A DNA stretch of 64,000 nucleotides from Mesorhizobium sp. YIM 152430 (lineage in GTDB: Bacteria > Pseudomonadota > Alphaproteobacteria > Rhizobiales > Rhizobiaceae). Position numbers and translations under genes: made by a program. The notes beneath the pieces are model-generated. The model had not been told where the DNA came from and did not search any database. It was given only the letters and a program-made list of their open reading frames with translations. Where the stretch lies: the NCBI RefSeq assembly GCF_029210365.1, contig NZ_JARGES010000043.1, positions 1-64,000 on the forward strand, given 5' to 3'. This document shows positions 1 through 9,110 of this stretch, in pieces (position 1 is the stretch's first letter; every line of letters starts with the position of its first letter).

Positions 1-3
1 CCT

Positions 4-24
4 CCCTCCCCCTTGTGGGGAGGG
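4..24. repeat. Intergenic hairpin repeat fragment
   Basis: Two 8-nt arms (CCCTCCCC at 4-11 and GGGGAGGG at 17-24) form a perfect hairpin with a 5-nt loop, followed by a G-rich tail to about 40. The style matches the C/G-rich palindromic intergenic repeats common in alphaproteobacterial chromosomes. It is cut by the window edge. It lies downstream of phaR and could also help end that transcript. Confidence 0.5.
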
Positions 25-105
25 ATAAAGGGTGGGGGTCAATTCAGGAAAAACGACTCCGCGACCGACACAGGGACAACGTCCAGATGCGCCGAAATCC
101 GTAAC

Positions 106-711
106 CTACCGCCCCATCTGGTCCAGCTTGCGCTGCATCGCGGCGATCTGTTCCTTCAGTTCGGAAAGGTCATCGCCCTTGGCCGGCTCCGGCGCGTCCT
201 CGCGCGCCGCCTCGCCGCCAGCCCCCGCCATCGGAAACGGCGTGAACATGCGCATCGCGTTCTGGAACATCTCGGCATTGCGCCGCGCCTGTTCCTCCAT
301 CGCCTTCAGCGGCGCGGCGGCCATCGGCATCATGCCGATCGGCGATTTGCCGACAGCGTCCTTCATCTGCTGGCGAAAGCGCTCCTGCTCCTTGGCGAAG
401 GCCACCATCGACTGTTCGAGAAAGCTCGGCACCACCATCTGCATCTGGTCGCCGTAAAAGGCGATGAGTTGGCGCAGGAACGGGATCGGCAGCATGTTCT
501 GGCCGTCGCGGTTTTCCAGTTCGAAGATGATCTGCGTCAGCACCGAATGGGTGATGTCGTCGCCGGACTTGGCGTCCTGCACGGTGAAGTCCTCGCCGCG
601 CTTGACCATTTCGGCCAGGTCCTCGAGCGTCACGTAAGTGCTCGTGCCCGTATTGTAGAGACGGCGGTTGGCGTATTTCTTGATGGCCACCGGATCGTTC
701 TTTGCGGGCAT
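106..711 (-). CDS. phaR: Polyhydroxyalkanoate synthesis repressor PhaR
   Basis: This 201-residue protein matches PhaR, a cytoplasmic repressor that senses polyhydroxyalkanoate (PHA) granules and controls phasin and PHA genes. The N-terminal DNA/PHA-binding domain (about residues 10-70) carries the conserved IKKYANRRLYNT segment, followed by the PHB accumulation regulatory domain and a charged C-terminal tail. Length is normal for the family. It is divergent from phaA, with about 195 bp between them, the usual rhizobial arrangement. PHA synthase (phaC) is not in the window. Confidence 0.93.
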   Translation of the reverse strand: MPAKNDPVAIKKYANRRLYNTGTSTYVTLEDLAEMVKRGEDFTVQDAKSGDDITHSVLTQIIFELENRDGQNMLPIPFLRQLIAFYGDQMQMVVPSFLEQSMVAFAKEQERFRQQMKDAVGKSPIGMMPMAAAPLKAMEEQARRNAEMFQNAMRMFTPFPMAGAGGEAAREDAPEPAKGDDLSELKEQIAAMQRKLDQMGR

Positions 712-793
712 TTAGCTGGCTCCCAGTGAATTAACCGACTGTTTCCGCTCGGCAAGCGTCGAGGATATGCGCAAAAGGCGGGCAATTGAAAGC

Positions 794-814
794 CCTTTGT
801 GCAGCGCACGAAGG
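794..814. promoter_or_regulatory. Inverted repeat in the phaR-phaA divergent region
   Basis: Arms CCTTTGTGC (794-802) and GCACGAAGG (806-814) are inverted repeats with one mismatch around AGC. A possible -35 box TTGACT for phaA follows at 827-832, but no convincing -10 box is seen. The site is a reasonable operator candidate for PhaR or another regulator; this is inference from position only. Confidence 0.3.
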
Positions 815-906
815 CGCATCCCCGGTTTGACTTGGGCGCGCCGAAACGGCAAGAAATGGGTCAAAGCGCTTTTCGCGCGTCCCTCACTGACCCGGAGTAA
901 CCCGAC

Positions 907-2094
907 ATGTCCGAGATGAATTCGATCGTCGTCGCGAGCGCCGCGCGCACGCCCGTCGGCTCGTTCAACGGCGCTTTCGCCAACACGCCTGCCCACGAAC
1001 TCGGCGCCGTCGCCATCAAGGCGGCGCTCGAACGCGCCGGCGTCGACCCGAAGGATGTCGACGAGGTCATTATGGGCCAGATCCTCCAGGCCGCGCAGGG
1101 CCAGAACCCCGCCCGCCAGGCGGCCATGGCCGCCGGCATCCCGCAGGAGGCCACCGCCTGGTCGATGAACCAACTCTGCGGTTCGGGCCTGCGCGCAGTC
1201 GCGCTCGGAATGCAGCAGATCGCGACTGGCGATGCCGACATCATCGTCGCCGGCGGCCAGGAATCCATGTCCATGGCGCCCCACGCCGCCTATCTGCGCT
1301 CTGGCCAGAAGATGGGCGATTTCAAGATGATCGACACCATGATCAAGGACGGGCTGTGGGACGCCTTCCACGGCTATCACATGGGCAACACCGCCGAGAA
1401 CGTCGCCCGCCAGTGGCAGCTCTCGCGCGACGAGCAGGACCAGTTCGCCGTCGCCTCGCAGAACAAGGCCGAGGCCGCGCAGAAGGCCGGAAAGTTCAAG
1501 GACGAGATCGTTCCGGTCACGATCAAGGGCCGCAAGGGCGACTCGATCGTCGAGGACGACGAATATATCCGCCACGGCGCGACGCTCGACGCCATGCAGA
1601 AGCTCAAACCCGCCTTCGACAAGGAAGGCACGGTCACCGCCGCCAATGCGTCCGGCATCAATGACGGCGCCGCCGCCGTCGTGCTGATGAGCGAGGCGGA
1701 GGCCAGGCGCCGCGGCATCGCCCCGATGGCCCGCATCGTCTCCTGGGCGACCGCCGGCGTTGACCCGCAGATCATGGGCACCGGCCCGATCCCGGCCTCC
1801 CGCAAGGCGCTCGAAAAGGCCGGCTGGTCGGTTTCCGACCTCGATCTCGTCGAGGCCAACGAAGCCTTCGCCGCGCAGGCATGTGCGGTGAACAAGGACA
1901 TGGGCTGGAACCCGGACATCGTGAACGTCAATGGCGGCGCCATCGCCATCGGCCATCCGATCGGCGCTTCGGGCGCCCGCGTCTTCAACACGCTGCTGTT
2001 CGAGATGAAGCGCCGCGGCGCGCAAAAGGGCCTCGCGACGCTGTGCATCGGCGGCGGCATGGGCGTCGCCATGTGCGTGGAAGCCATCGGGTGA
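907..2094 (+). CDS. phaA: Acetyl-CoA C-acetyltransferase (beta-ketothiolase)
   Basis: This thiolase condenses two acetyl-CoA into acetoacetyl-CoA, the first step of polyhydroxybutyrate synthesis. It has 395 residues, normal for the family. The nucleophile Cys91 lies in NQLCGSGLRA, His350 in GGAIAIGHPIG and the second catalytic Cys380 in CIGGGMG. A GGAG ribosome site precedes the ATG. The following phaB and upstream divergent phaR support a biosynthetic PHB role rather than beta-oxidation. Confidence 0.95.
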   Translation: MSEMNSIVVASAARTPVGSFNGAFANTPAHELGAVAIKAALERAGVDPKDVDEVIMGQILQAAQGQNPARQAAMAAGIPQEATAWSMNQLCGSGLRAVALGMQQIATGDADIIVAGGQESMSMAPHAAYLRSGQKMGDFKMIDTMIKDGLWDAFHGYHMGNTAENVARQWQLSRDEQDQFAVASQNKAEAAQKAGKFKDEIVPVTIKGRKGDSIVEDDEYIRHGATLDAMQKLKPAFDKEGTVTAANASGINDGAAAVVLMSEAEARRRGIAPMARIVSWATAGVDPQIMGTGPIPASRKALEKAGWSVSDLDLVEANEAFAAQACAVNKDMGWNPDIVNVNGGAIAIGHPIGASGARVFNTLLFEMKRRGAQKGLATLCIGGGMGVAMCVEAIG

Positions 2095-2166
2095 ATGGGA
2101 AAATGGTGAATGAAGGGCGTCAACTCCCTTTCAGGCCATTCACCATTCACTATTCACCATTCACCA
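2091..2166. repeat. CATTCACC-type repeats between phaA and phaB
   Basis: The short phaA-phaB gap is filled with repeated ATTCACC/GGTGAAT units: two copies in one orientation at 2091-2113 and four in the other at 2136-2165. Together they can fold into a long imperfect hairpin immediately upstream of the phaB ribosome site. The repeat may affect stability or relative expression of the two parts of the transcript; that is inference. Confidence 0.6.
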
Positions 2167-2181
2167 ACAGGGAGGACAAAC

Positions 2182-2904
2182 ATGACCCGAACAGCACTCG
2201 TCACCGGCGGCTCGCGCGGCATCGGAGCGGCGATTTCCGTCGCGCTCACCAATGCCGGCTACAAGGTCGCCGCGACCTATGCCGGCAATGACGAGAAGGC
2301 CGAGGCTTTCAAAAAAGAAACCGGCATTCCCGTCTTCAAATGGGACGTGTCGAGCTATGATGCCTGCAAGGCCGGCATCGAAAAGGTCGAGGCCGAGATC
2401 GGGCCGATCGACGTGCTCGTCAACAATGCCGGCATCACGCGCGACGCCATGTTCCACAAGATGACGCCCGACATGTGGAACGAGGTCATCAATACCAACC
2501 TGACTGGCCTGTTCAACATGACGCATCCGGTCTGGACGGGGATGCGCGAGAGGAAGTTCGGCCGCGTGATCAACATCTCGTCGATCAACGGCCAGAAGGG
2601 GCAGATGGGCCAGGCCAACTACTCCGCCGCCAAGGCCGGCGATCTCGGCTTTACCAAGGCGCTCGCCCAGGAAGGCGCCAAGGCCGGGATCACCGTCAAC
2701 GCCATCTGCCCCGGCTATATCGGCACCGACATGGTGATGGCCGTGCCGGAAAAGGTGCGCGAGAGCATCATCGCGCAGATCCCCGTCGGTCGCCTCGGTG
2801 AGCCCGGCGAGATCGCCCGCTGCGTCGTCTTCCTCGCCTCCGACGAAGCCGGCTTCATCACCGGCTCGACCATCTCGGCCAATGGCGGCCAGTTTTTCGT
2901 CTGA
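2182..2904 (+). CDS. phaB: Acetoacetyl-CoA reductase (NADPH)
   Basis: This short-chain dehydrogenase reduces acetoacetyl-CoA to (R)-3-hydroxybutyryl-CoA for polyhydroxybutyrate synthesis. It has 240 residues. The cofactor motif TGGSRGIG is at residues 8-15, NNAG lies near residue 82, and the catalytic Ser134/Tyr147/Lys151 set is intact in NYSAAK. The ATG at 2182 is chosen because GGAGG lies at 2171-2175; an in-frame codon at 2110 would place repeat sequence in the protein. A terminator follows. Confidence 0.94.
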   Translation: MTRTALVTGGSRGIGAAISVALTNAGYKVAATYAGNDEKAEAFKKETGIPVFKWDVSSYDACKAGIEKVEAEIGPIDVLVNNAGITRDAMFHKMTPDMWNEVINTNLTGLFNMTHPVWTGMRERKFGRVINISSINGQKGQMGQANYSAAKAGDLGFTKALAQEGAKAGITVNAICPGYIGTDMVMAVPEKVRESIIAQIPVGRLGEPGEIARCVVFLASDEAGFITGSTISANGGQFFV

Positions 2905-2922
2905 ACCTGCCTCCCCCGCATC

Positions 2923-2949
2923 GGCGGCGCCCGCGCGGCGCCGCCTTTT
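2923..2949 (+). terminator. Rho-independent terminator of phaAB
   Basis: Arms GGCGGCGCC (2923-2931) and GGCGCCGCC (2937-2945) form a perfect 9-bp stem with a 5-nt loop, followed by TTTT. It sits 19 nt after the phaB stop codon. Confidence 0.85.
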
Positions 2950-3103
2950 CTGTTAGCATCCGGTGCACGGCCTGTGGACACGCGGTGGACAAACTTCCCA
3001 AACGTAACCCTGAAAAACCGACCTAACGGAACAGACCGTGAACCCTCCGAGTCAGCGATTCGGTCCCGGTTCGTTCAGGACTCGTTCCGGTTGCGCCACA
3101 TGT

Positions 3104-3721
3104 TCAACGGCGTGAGAAGCGCGCGTACTGGAAGTGCTGCACCGTTCCGCCGGGCGTCTCGTGCGCATGGTCGCGTGTTTCTTCCAGCCTGAACTCCGCC
3201 CCGAATTCCCCGGCGAGGGATTCCGCGTCGTGGCGCAGCACTGCAAGCCCGCTGCAACGTTCGGGGCCGTCCGGCGCGAATGTCGCGATGACGACATGGG
3301 CGTCCGTCGTCAGCGCCTGCCGCATCGCATTCACATAGGCGCGGCGGTCGGCGGCCTCCGTCAGGAAATGAAACACCGCCCGGTCATGCCACAACCGCCA
3401 CTGTTTCGCCGGCTTCCATTGGGTGATGTCGGCCACGATCCAGTCGACCTTCGACGCCGCCGCGCCGATCCGCGCCTTTGCGACGTCGAGCGCTTTCGCC
3501 GATATGTCGAGGACCGCCAGATCCGTATGTCCAAGCGCGAGCAGCCGGTCGAGGAGACGCGACTCGCCGCCGCCGACATCGATGATCGGCGCATCGGGCG
3601 GCAGTTCGGCCGCCCGGATCAGGTCCAGCGAAATCCGGGGCTCGTCCTCGAACCAGCTCACCTCCGTTTCCGATTTCGTCCGATAGACCTTTTCCCAGTG
3701 ATCGGCGCGCTCGCCATTCAT
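3104..3721 (-). CDS. Class I SAM-dependent methyltransferase
   Basis: This 205-residue protein has the Rossmann methyltransferase fold. The SAM-binding motif I (IIDVGGGESRLLDRL) begins near residue 46, an acidic post-I residue follows in AVLDIS, and a motif IV-like IVADI lies further on. The substrate cannot be read from the sequence; the family includes thiopurine/tellurite-type and other small-molecule methyltransferases. The ATG at 3721 is preceded by AGAGGGA; a longer reading to 3796 would add 25 residues unlike the family. It diverges from the helicase gene. Confidence 0.82.
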   Translation of the reverse strand: MNGERADHWEKVYRTKSETEVSWFEDEPRISLDLIRAAELPPDAPIIDVGGGESRLLDRLLALGHTDLAVLDISAKALDVAKARIGAAASKVDWIVADITQWKPAKQWRLWHDRAVFHFLTEAADRRAYVNAMRQALTTDAHVVIATFAPDGPERCSGLAVLRHDAESLAGEFGAEFRLEETRDHAHETPGGTVQHFQYARFSRR

Positions 3722-3879
3722 GGCTGTCCCTCTTGGCCTCGGCCGAATGCCGCGATATTGCTGCAAAGTTGCGGGAAGAGGCGGATCGTTTGGCATCGGT
3801 CGTGCCTTGCACTATCTGACTCTCCAGCCGACGACCGGCATCATGAGTCATTGCCGTTGAAAGGTGAAGTCCCCCACCG

Positions 3880-6800
3880 ATGAACATCCAGCCCCGCCCG
3901 TCGCAGCCCCTGATCCTGTCTGGCCGCGACGTGACCGCGATCCTCGGTCCGACCAATACCGGCAAGACCCATCTGGCGATCGAGCGCATGGTGGCGCACG
4001 AGACGGGCGTCATCGGCCTGCCGCTGCGCCTGCTTGCGCGCGAGGTCTATGCCCGCGTCTGCGAGAAGGTCGGCGAGAGGAAGGTCGCGCTCGTCACCGG
4101 CGAGGAGAAGATCGTTCCGCCCGGCGCGCGCTATTCGGTCTGCACGGTCGAGGCGATGCCGCGCGAGACCGACGCCGCCTTCGTCGCCATCGACGAGGTG
4201 CAACTCGCCGCCGACCTCGAGCGCGGCCACATCTTCACCGACCGCATCCTGCATCTGCGCGGCCGGCAGGAAACGCTCCTGCTCGGAGCCGCCACCATGC
4301 GCGGAATCCTGGAAAAGCTGTTGCGCGGCGTCTCGGTCGTCACCCGCCCGCGCATGTCGCATCTGGCCTATGCCGGCTCGAAGAAGCTGACCCGCCTGCC
4401 GCGCCGCACCGCCATCGTCGCCTTCTCGGCCGACGAGGTTTATGCCATCGCCGAGTTGATCCGCCGCCAGCGCGGCGGCGCCGCCGTCGTCCTGGGCGCG
4501 CTTTCGCCCCGCACGCGCAATGCGCAGGTCCAGCTCTACCAGTCCGGCGACGTCGACTACCTGATCGCAACCGACGCCATCGGCATGGGCCTCAACCTCG
4601 ACGTCGACCACGTCGCCTTCGCCCAGAACCGCAAGTTCGACGGCTTCCAGTATCGCGAACTGACGCCGGCCGAGATGGGCCAGATCGCGGGGCGCGCCGG
4701 CCGCCATTTGCGCGACGGCACATTCGGCGTCACCGGCCAGGTCGATCCACTGCCCGACGAACTGGTGGAGCGCGTCGAGGCGCACAATTTCGACAGCGTG
4801 AAGGTGCTGCAATGGCGCAGCGCCGAGTTCGATTTCTCCTCGCTCGATGCGCTGAAGCGCTCCATCGACACGGTTCCCCCGGTCGAGGGACTGACACGCG
4901 CTTTGCCTGCGGTCGACGCCAAGGCGCTCGACATCCTCTCGCGCGACGAGCGCGTGCGCGATCTGGCGAACACGCCCAGGCGCGTCGCCATGCTGTGGGA
5001 CGCCTGCGCCCTGCCGGATTACCGCCGCATCGCGCCCGCCCAGCACGCCGAGCTCATCGGCTCGATCTTCGTCGACCTCGCCACCAAGGGCCATGTCGAT
5101 GCCGACTACATGGCCGAGCAGGTGCGCCGGGCGGATTCGACCGTCGGCGACATCGACGCGCTGTCGCACAGGATCGCCCAGATCCGCACCTGGACTTTCG
5201 TTTCGAACCGGCCGGGATGGCTTGCGGACCCGGTCCACTGGCAGGAAAAAACACGCGATATCGAGGACAGATTGTCCGATGCGCTCCACGAACGATTGAC
5301 GAAACGCTTCGTAGACCGCAGGACATCCGTGCTGATGCGGCGCTTAAGAGAAAACAGTATGCTTGAAGCTGAAATCAATCCGACCGGCGAGGTTCTGGTC
5401 GAAGGCCATCATGTTGGCGAGTTGCAGGGCTTTCGCTTCACTGCCGACCAGAAGGCGGAGGGTGAGGACGCCAAGGCCGTGCGCACCGCCGCGCAAAAAG
5501 CGCTGGCGACCGAGTTCGAATCGCGCGCCGAGCGCTTTTCCGCATCGGCCAATGGCGATTTCGCGCTGACGGCCGATGGTCTCGTGCGCTGGGTCGGCGC
5601 GCCCGTCGCCACGCTGACGGCCGGCGATGATTCGCTGCGCCCGCGCGCGATTCTGCTCGCCGACGAGCAGTTGACCGGTCCCGCGCGCGACAAGGTCGCC
5701 GCCCGCATCGAGCGCTTCGTCAACTACCAGATCGAGACGGCCCTCAAGCCGCTCTTCGATCTCCAGGCGGCCGACCAGCTTACGGGCATGGCACGCGGCA
5801 TCGCGTTTCGGCTCGTCGAGAATTTCGGCCTTCTGAACAGGCGCGATATTGCCGAAGATGTCCGCGCGCTCGACCAGGAGGCCCGCGCCGCGCTGCGCCG
5901 GCTCGGCGTGCGCTTCGGCGCCTTCCATGTCTTCGTGCCCGCGCTGCTCAAGCCCGGCCCGGCCGGCATCGTCACGCTCCTGTGGGCGCTGAAGAATGAC
6001 GGCAAGGACAAGCCCGGCTTCGGCGACGTCGTCAACGCGCTCGCCTCCGGCCGCACCTCGGTCGTCGTCGACCCGGCGATCGACAAGGAATTCTACCGCC
6101 TCGCCGGCTACCGCAATCTCGGCCGCCGCGCCGTCCGCGTCGACATTCTCGAACGCCTCGCCGACCTGATCCGCCCCGCACTGGCATGGAAGGCCGGCAA
6201 CGGCGCACGCCCCGAAGGCGCGTTCGACGGCAACGCTTTCCTCGTCACGCCGGCCATGATGTCGATCCTCGGCGCGACGTCCGAGGATATGGACGAGATC
6301 CTGAAGGGCCTCGGCTATCGCGGCGAAACGAAGCCGGAGACGGACGTCAAGGCGAAGCTCGACGCGCTCGATGCCGAGGCGCGCGCCAAGGCCGAAAAGG
6401 CTCCAGAGACGTCCGATGCGGCTGCGGCCGAAAGCGCTGAAGCCGTGTCGGAAGACGCGCAGCCGACGGACGAATCCGCTGCCGCGCCCGTCGCGGAGAC
6501 CGTCGCTGAACCGGTGGCCGAAGCACCTGCCGAGCCCGCGGCGGAAGCGCCGGCAGACGCCGCCACCGAAACCGCCGCTGAGCCCGCAGCGGAAACGGCA
6601 GCGCAGGAGCCTGCCGCCGGCGAGGAGCCCGAGGAGACGCCGAAGATGATCACCATCTGGCGTCAGGGCCGCTTCGAAGGCCGTCCGCGCCGCGAGCAGG
6701 GCAACCGCAACGCGCGCGGCAACGACCGCAATCGCGGCGCTGCCCCGGCCGAGGGCGAGGCGCCCGGCGAAAAGCGCGCCTTCCGCGGCAAGCCGCGCGG

Positions 6801-7011
6801 CGACGGCCCGCAGCGCGGCCGCGACGAGAGGCAGCGCGGTGGAAAACCCGGCGGCAAGCCAGGTGGCAAGCGGGACGGCCAGAGAGACGCCAAGCCGTCC
6901 GGTGAGCGCCGCTGGGAAGCGCAGCCGCCGCGCGACGCCAGGCCGGCGAAGCTCGACCCGGATTCGCCCTTCGCCAAGCTCGCCGCGCTCAAGGAGCAGT
7001 TGAAGAAGTAG
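3880..7011 (+). CDS. Suv3-like SF2 helicase with long disordered tail
   Basis: This 1043-residue superfamily 2 helicase resembles the mitochondrial RNA helicase Suv3. Motif I (GPTNTGKTH) is at residues 23-31, motif II is DEVQ at 105-108, and motif VI QIAGRAGRH is near 267-275. A mid-region typical of alphaproteobacterial homologues follows. From about residue 830 the protein is low complexity: first Ala/Glu/Pro-rich and acidic, then from about 940 rich in Arg, Gly and Lys, as in RNA-binding disordered tails. An ATP-dependent role in RNA unwinding or decay is likely but inferred. Its stop codon directly abuts the start of the S4-domain gene. Confidence 0.88.
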   Translation: MNIQPRPSQPLILSGRDVTAILGPTNTGKTHLAIERMVAHETGVIGLPLRLLAREVYARVCEKVGERKVALVTGEEKIVPPGARYSVCTVEAMPRETDAAFVAIDEVQLAADLERGHIFTDRILHLRGRQETLLLGAATMRGILEKLLRGVSVVTRPRMSHLAYAGSKKLTRLPRRTAIVAFSADEVYAIAELIRRQRGGAAVVLGALSPRTRNAQVQLYQSGDVDYLIATDAIGMGLNLDVDHVAFAQNRKFDGFQYRELTPAEMGQIAGRAGRHLRDGTFGVTGQVDPLPDELVERVEAHNFDSVKVLQWRSAEFDFSSLDALKRSIDTVPPVEGLTRALPAVDAKALDILSRDERVRDLANTPRRVAMLWDACALPDYRRIAPAQHAELIGSIFVDLATKGHVDADYMAEQVRRADSTVGDIDALSHRIAQIRTWTFVSNRPGWLADPVHWQEKTRDIEDRLSDALHERLTKRFVDRRTSVLMRRLRENSMLEAEINPTGEVLVEGHHVGELQGFRFTADQKAEGEDAKAVRTAAQKALATEFESRAERFSASANGDFALTADGLVRWVGAPVATLTAGDDSLRPRAILLADEQLTGPARDKVAARIERFVNYQIETALKPLFDLQAADQLTGMARGIAFRLVENFGLLNRRDIAEDVRALDQEARAALRRLGVRFGAFHVFVPALLKPGPAGIVTLLWALKNDGKDKPGFGDVVNALASGRTSVVVDPAIDKEFYRLAGYRNLGRRAVRVDILERLADLIRPALAWKAGNGARPEGAFDGNAFLVTPAMMSILGATSEDMDEILKGLGYRGETKPETDVKAKLDALDAEARAKAEKAPETSDAAAAESAEAVSEDAQPTDESAAAPVAETVAEPVAEAPAEPAAEAPADAATETAAEPAAETAAQEPAAGEEPEETPKMITIWRQGRFEGRPRREQGNRNARGNDRNRGAAPAEGEAPGEKRAFRGKPRGDGPQRGRDERQRGGKPGGKPGGKRDGQRDAKPSGERRWEAQPPRDARPAKLDPDSPFAKLAALKEQLKK

Positions 7012-7392
7012 ATGGAAGGGACCGCCCGCCAGCGGATCGACAAATGGCTGTTCTTCGCCCGCGTGGTGAAGTCCCGTTCGCTGGCGGCGAAGCTCGTCCA
7101 GGCCGGCAAGGTCCGACTGAACCGCGAGAAGATGGACCAGGCGGCGCAGGTCGTGAAGCCCGGCGACGTCCTCACCATTTCGCTCGACCGGCACATCCTC
7201 GTCCTGAAGATCCTGCTTCCCGGCACGCGGCGCGGCCCGTTCGAGGAGGCCCGCACGCTCTACGAGGACCTTTCTCCGCCGCCCGAGGCGAAGGCCGCCC
7301 AGCCTGCGCCCGTCGCCAAGCGCGATCCGGGGGCGGGCCGCCCGACCAAGCGCGAGCGCCGCGAGATCGACCGTTTCGAAGGCCGGGACTGA
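7012..7392 (+). CDS. S4-domain RNA-binding protein (Hsp15/HslR type)
   Basis: The 126-residue protein has an S4 RNA-binding domain at about residues 8-70 (QRIDKWLFFARVVKSR onward) and a basic C-terminal tail ending GRPTKRERREIDRFEGRD. Hsp15 relatives bind stalled 50S subunits carrying nascent-chain tRNA. The gene begins with no gap after the helicase stop, so the two are very likely one operon and translationally linked, which fits a shared RNA role. Confidence 0.87.
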   Translation: MEGTARQRIDKWLFFARVVKSRSLAAKLVQAGKVRLNREKMDQAAQVVKPGDVLTISLDRHILVLKILLPGTRRGPFEEARTLYEDLSPPPEAKAAQPAPVAKRDPGAGRPTKRERREIDRFEGRD

Positions 7393-7520
7393 GCCGGAGA
7401 AATTCATTCCTTTCGGGCCGGCGCTGGCGCAACGCCCGACCCTTGTCAGGGCGACCCGAACTCGCTACGTGACCAGCCGACAGACATTGCAGCGCCTTTG
7501 GAAGGCCGGAGCCGGCACGT

Positions 7521-7859
7521 ATGACCTACCTCGTCACCGACAATTGCATCAAGTGCAAGTATATGGACTGCATCGAGGTGTGCCCGGTCGACTGCTTCTA
7601 CGAAGGCGACAACATGCTCGTCATCCATCCCGACGAGTGCATCGACTGCGGCGTCTGCGAGCCGGAATGCCCCGCCGAGGCGATCAAGCCGGACACCGAG
7701 CCGGGGCTCGAGAAATGGCTTGAAATCAACACCGAATACGCCCAGAAATGGCCGAACATCACGGCCAAGAAAGAGCCGCCGGCCGACGCCAAGGCGTTCG
7801 ACGGCGAAGAGGGCAAGTTCGAGAAGTATTTCTCGCCCGAGCCCGGAACGGGCGATTAG
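7521..7859 (+). CDS. fdxA: Seven-iron ferredoxin FdxA
   Basis: This 112-residue electron carrier matches 7Fe ferredoxins such as Azotobacter ferredoxin I. Cysteines 9, 12, 17, 21 and 25 at the N-terminus and the [12 protein letters not shown] segment can bind one [3Fe-4S] and one [4Fe-4S] cluster. The C-terminal extension with EKWLEIN is typical of the alphaproteobacterial form. Order helicase-S4-fdxA-carD is conserved in Rhizobiales. Confidence 0.95.
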   Translation: MTYLVTDNCIKCKYMDCIEVCPVDCFYEGDNMLVIHPDECIDCGVCEPECPAEAIKPDTEPGLEKWLEINTEYAQKWPNITAKKEPPADAKAFDGEEGKFEKYFSPEPGTGD

Positions 7860-8258
7860 GGCCTGAAATCCCGTCCGGCACGGGTGGCTGAGCCGCTTGC
7901 CTGGCGGGTCTGCGGCATCGCGCCGCAGCGATTGCGAATCACGCCGCGCCTTACCGGCGCTGGCGTTGCGCGCCTAGTGCAAATGGTTGATTCTGTCTAC
8001 ATTTTGTGTTACACAATCACGACATGCCGGTGACAAACGTCGATTCATTGCGCGAGCGCATCAATCACTGAAAGGTGGGACTCAATACGGACCAGGGTGA
8101 TCTGGGCCGCGCTTCACCGTTCAGGTGGGTCTGGCTCTCTACCTTGGCGCCGATGTCCGCCTTTATTGTCCCGACACCATGCTGGCCGGTTCGACCCGGC
8201 CGTTTCCGGATGACTGGCCCTTTCAGAGGCCGGTATCGCAACAGGGAGTATCGGGCGT
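7860..8258 (+). promoter_or_regulatory. Long carD leader with promoter candidate and short peptide ORF
   Basis: About 400 bp without a convincing gene. A promoter candidate has TTGATT at 7987-7992, a 17-nt spacer and TACACA at 8010-8015. Just downstream, an ATG at 8024 opens a 15-codon reading frame (MPVTNVDSLRERINH, stop at 8071). The rest up to the carD start contains no clear terminator. The leader may regulate carD, but whether the peptide is translated is unknown. Confidence 0.4.
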
Positions 8259-8837
8259 ATGGCAACCCAGCAGAAGAAATCCGCGGCACGTAATGGTTTC
8301 AAGACCGGCGAGTTCATCGTCTACCCCGCCCATGGCGTGGGCCAGATCGCGACGATCGAGGAACAGGAAGTCGCGGGCCACAAGCTGGAACTCTTCGTCA
8401 TCGACTTCCAGAAGGACAAGATGCGCCTCAAGGTGCCGGTCGCCAAGGCCGTGTCCATCGGAATGCGCAAGTTGTCGGAAACCGATTACGTCGACCGTGC
8501 GCTCAAGGTCGTCCAGGGCCGCGCCCGCGTGAAGCGGACCATGTGGTCGCGCCGCGCGCAGGAATATGACGCGAAGATCAATTCGGGCGACCTGATTTCG
8601 ATCTCCGAAGTCGTGCGCGACCTCTACCGCGCCGAGAACCAGCCGGAACAGTCCTATTCCGAGCGCCAGCTCTACGAAGCGGCTCTCGACCGCATGGCCC
8701 GCGAGATCGCCGCCGTCAACCGCGTCTCCGACACGGAAGCGGTGCGCCTGATCGAGGTCAATTTGAACAAGGGTCCCAAGCGCGGCGCCAAGGCCGACAA
8801 TGAAGAGACCGAGACCGAGCAGGAAGAAGCCGCATAA
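8259..8837 (+). CDS. carD: CarD-family transcriptional regulator
   Basis: CarD proteins bind RNA polymerase beta subunit and stabilise open promoter complexes. The 192-residue protein has the Tudor-like polymerase-interacting domain at about residues 10-75 (GEFIVYPAHGVGQI) and a helical DNA-binding C-terminal half with SERQLYEAALDRMARE. The tail is charged. AGGGAG precedes the ATG. A terminator follows, so carD probably forms its own unit with the long leader. Confidence 0.94.
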   Translation: MATQQKKSAARNGFKTGEFIVYPAHGVGQIATIEEQEVAGHKLELFVIDFQKDKMRLKVPVAKAVSIGMRKLSETDYVDRALKVVQGRARVKRTMWSRRAQEYDAKINSGDLISISEVVRDLYRAENQPEQSYSERQLYEAALDRMAREIAAVNRVSDTEAVRLIEVNLNKGPKRGAKADNEETETEQEEAA

Positions 8838-8864
8838 GGCCGACGCTTCACCGCATCCGACAAG

Positions 8865-8890
8865 GACCCGGCCCCGCGCCGGGTCTTTTC
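8865..8890 (+). terminator. Rho-independent terminator of carD
   Basis: Arms GACCCGGC (8865-8872) and GCCGGGTC (8878-8885) pair perfectly around a 5-nt loop and are followed by TTTTC. Confidence 0.85.
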
Positions 8891-9110
8891 GTTTGGAGTG
8901 GCCTGACTGGCGCGATCACGCGCGCTTGACCGCGCGCCATGGAACCGCCGAGCACGCGTCGCGTTGGAGACATGCGCGCATCAGCGATCGCGCGCTGCGT
9001 CAATACCGGACGGCAGGCAGGCAGACGTCATTCTGCGCGATGATCCGAAATCTGGTGCGGACCGTAAGAAAGACAAGACACGTCGCTGCAATATCGGGAG
9101 CGTTCAGGCC

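Noticed and set aside
5344-7407. Long minus-strand frame antisense to the helicase
   Set aside because: It is a shadow of a very G/C-rich gene: Leu/Arg/Gly-rich, with no family resemblance, and the plus strand has clear helicase motifs.
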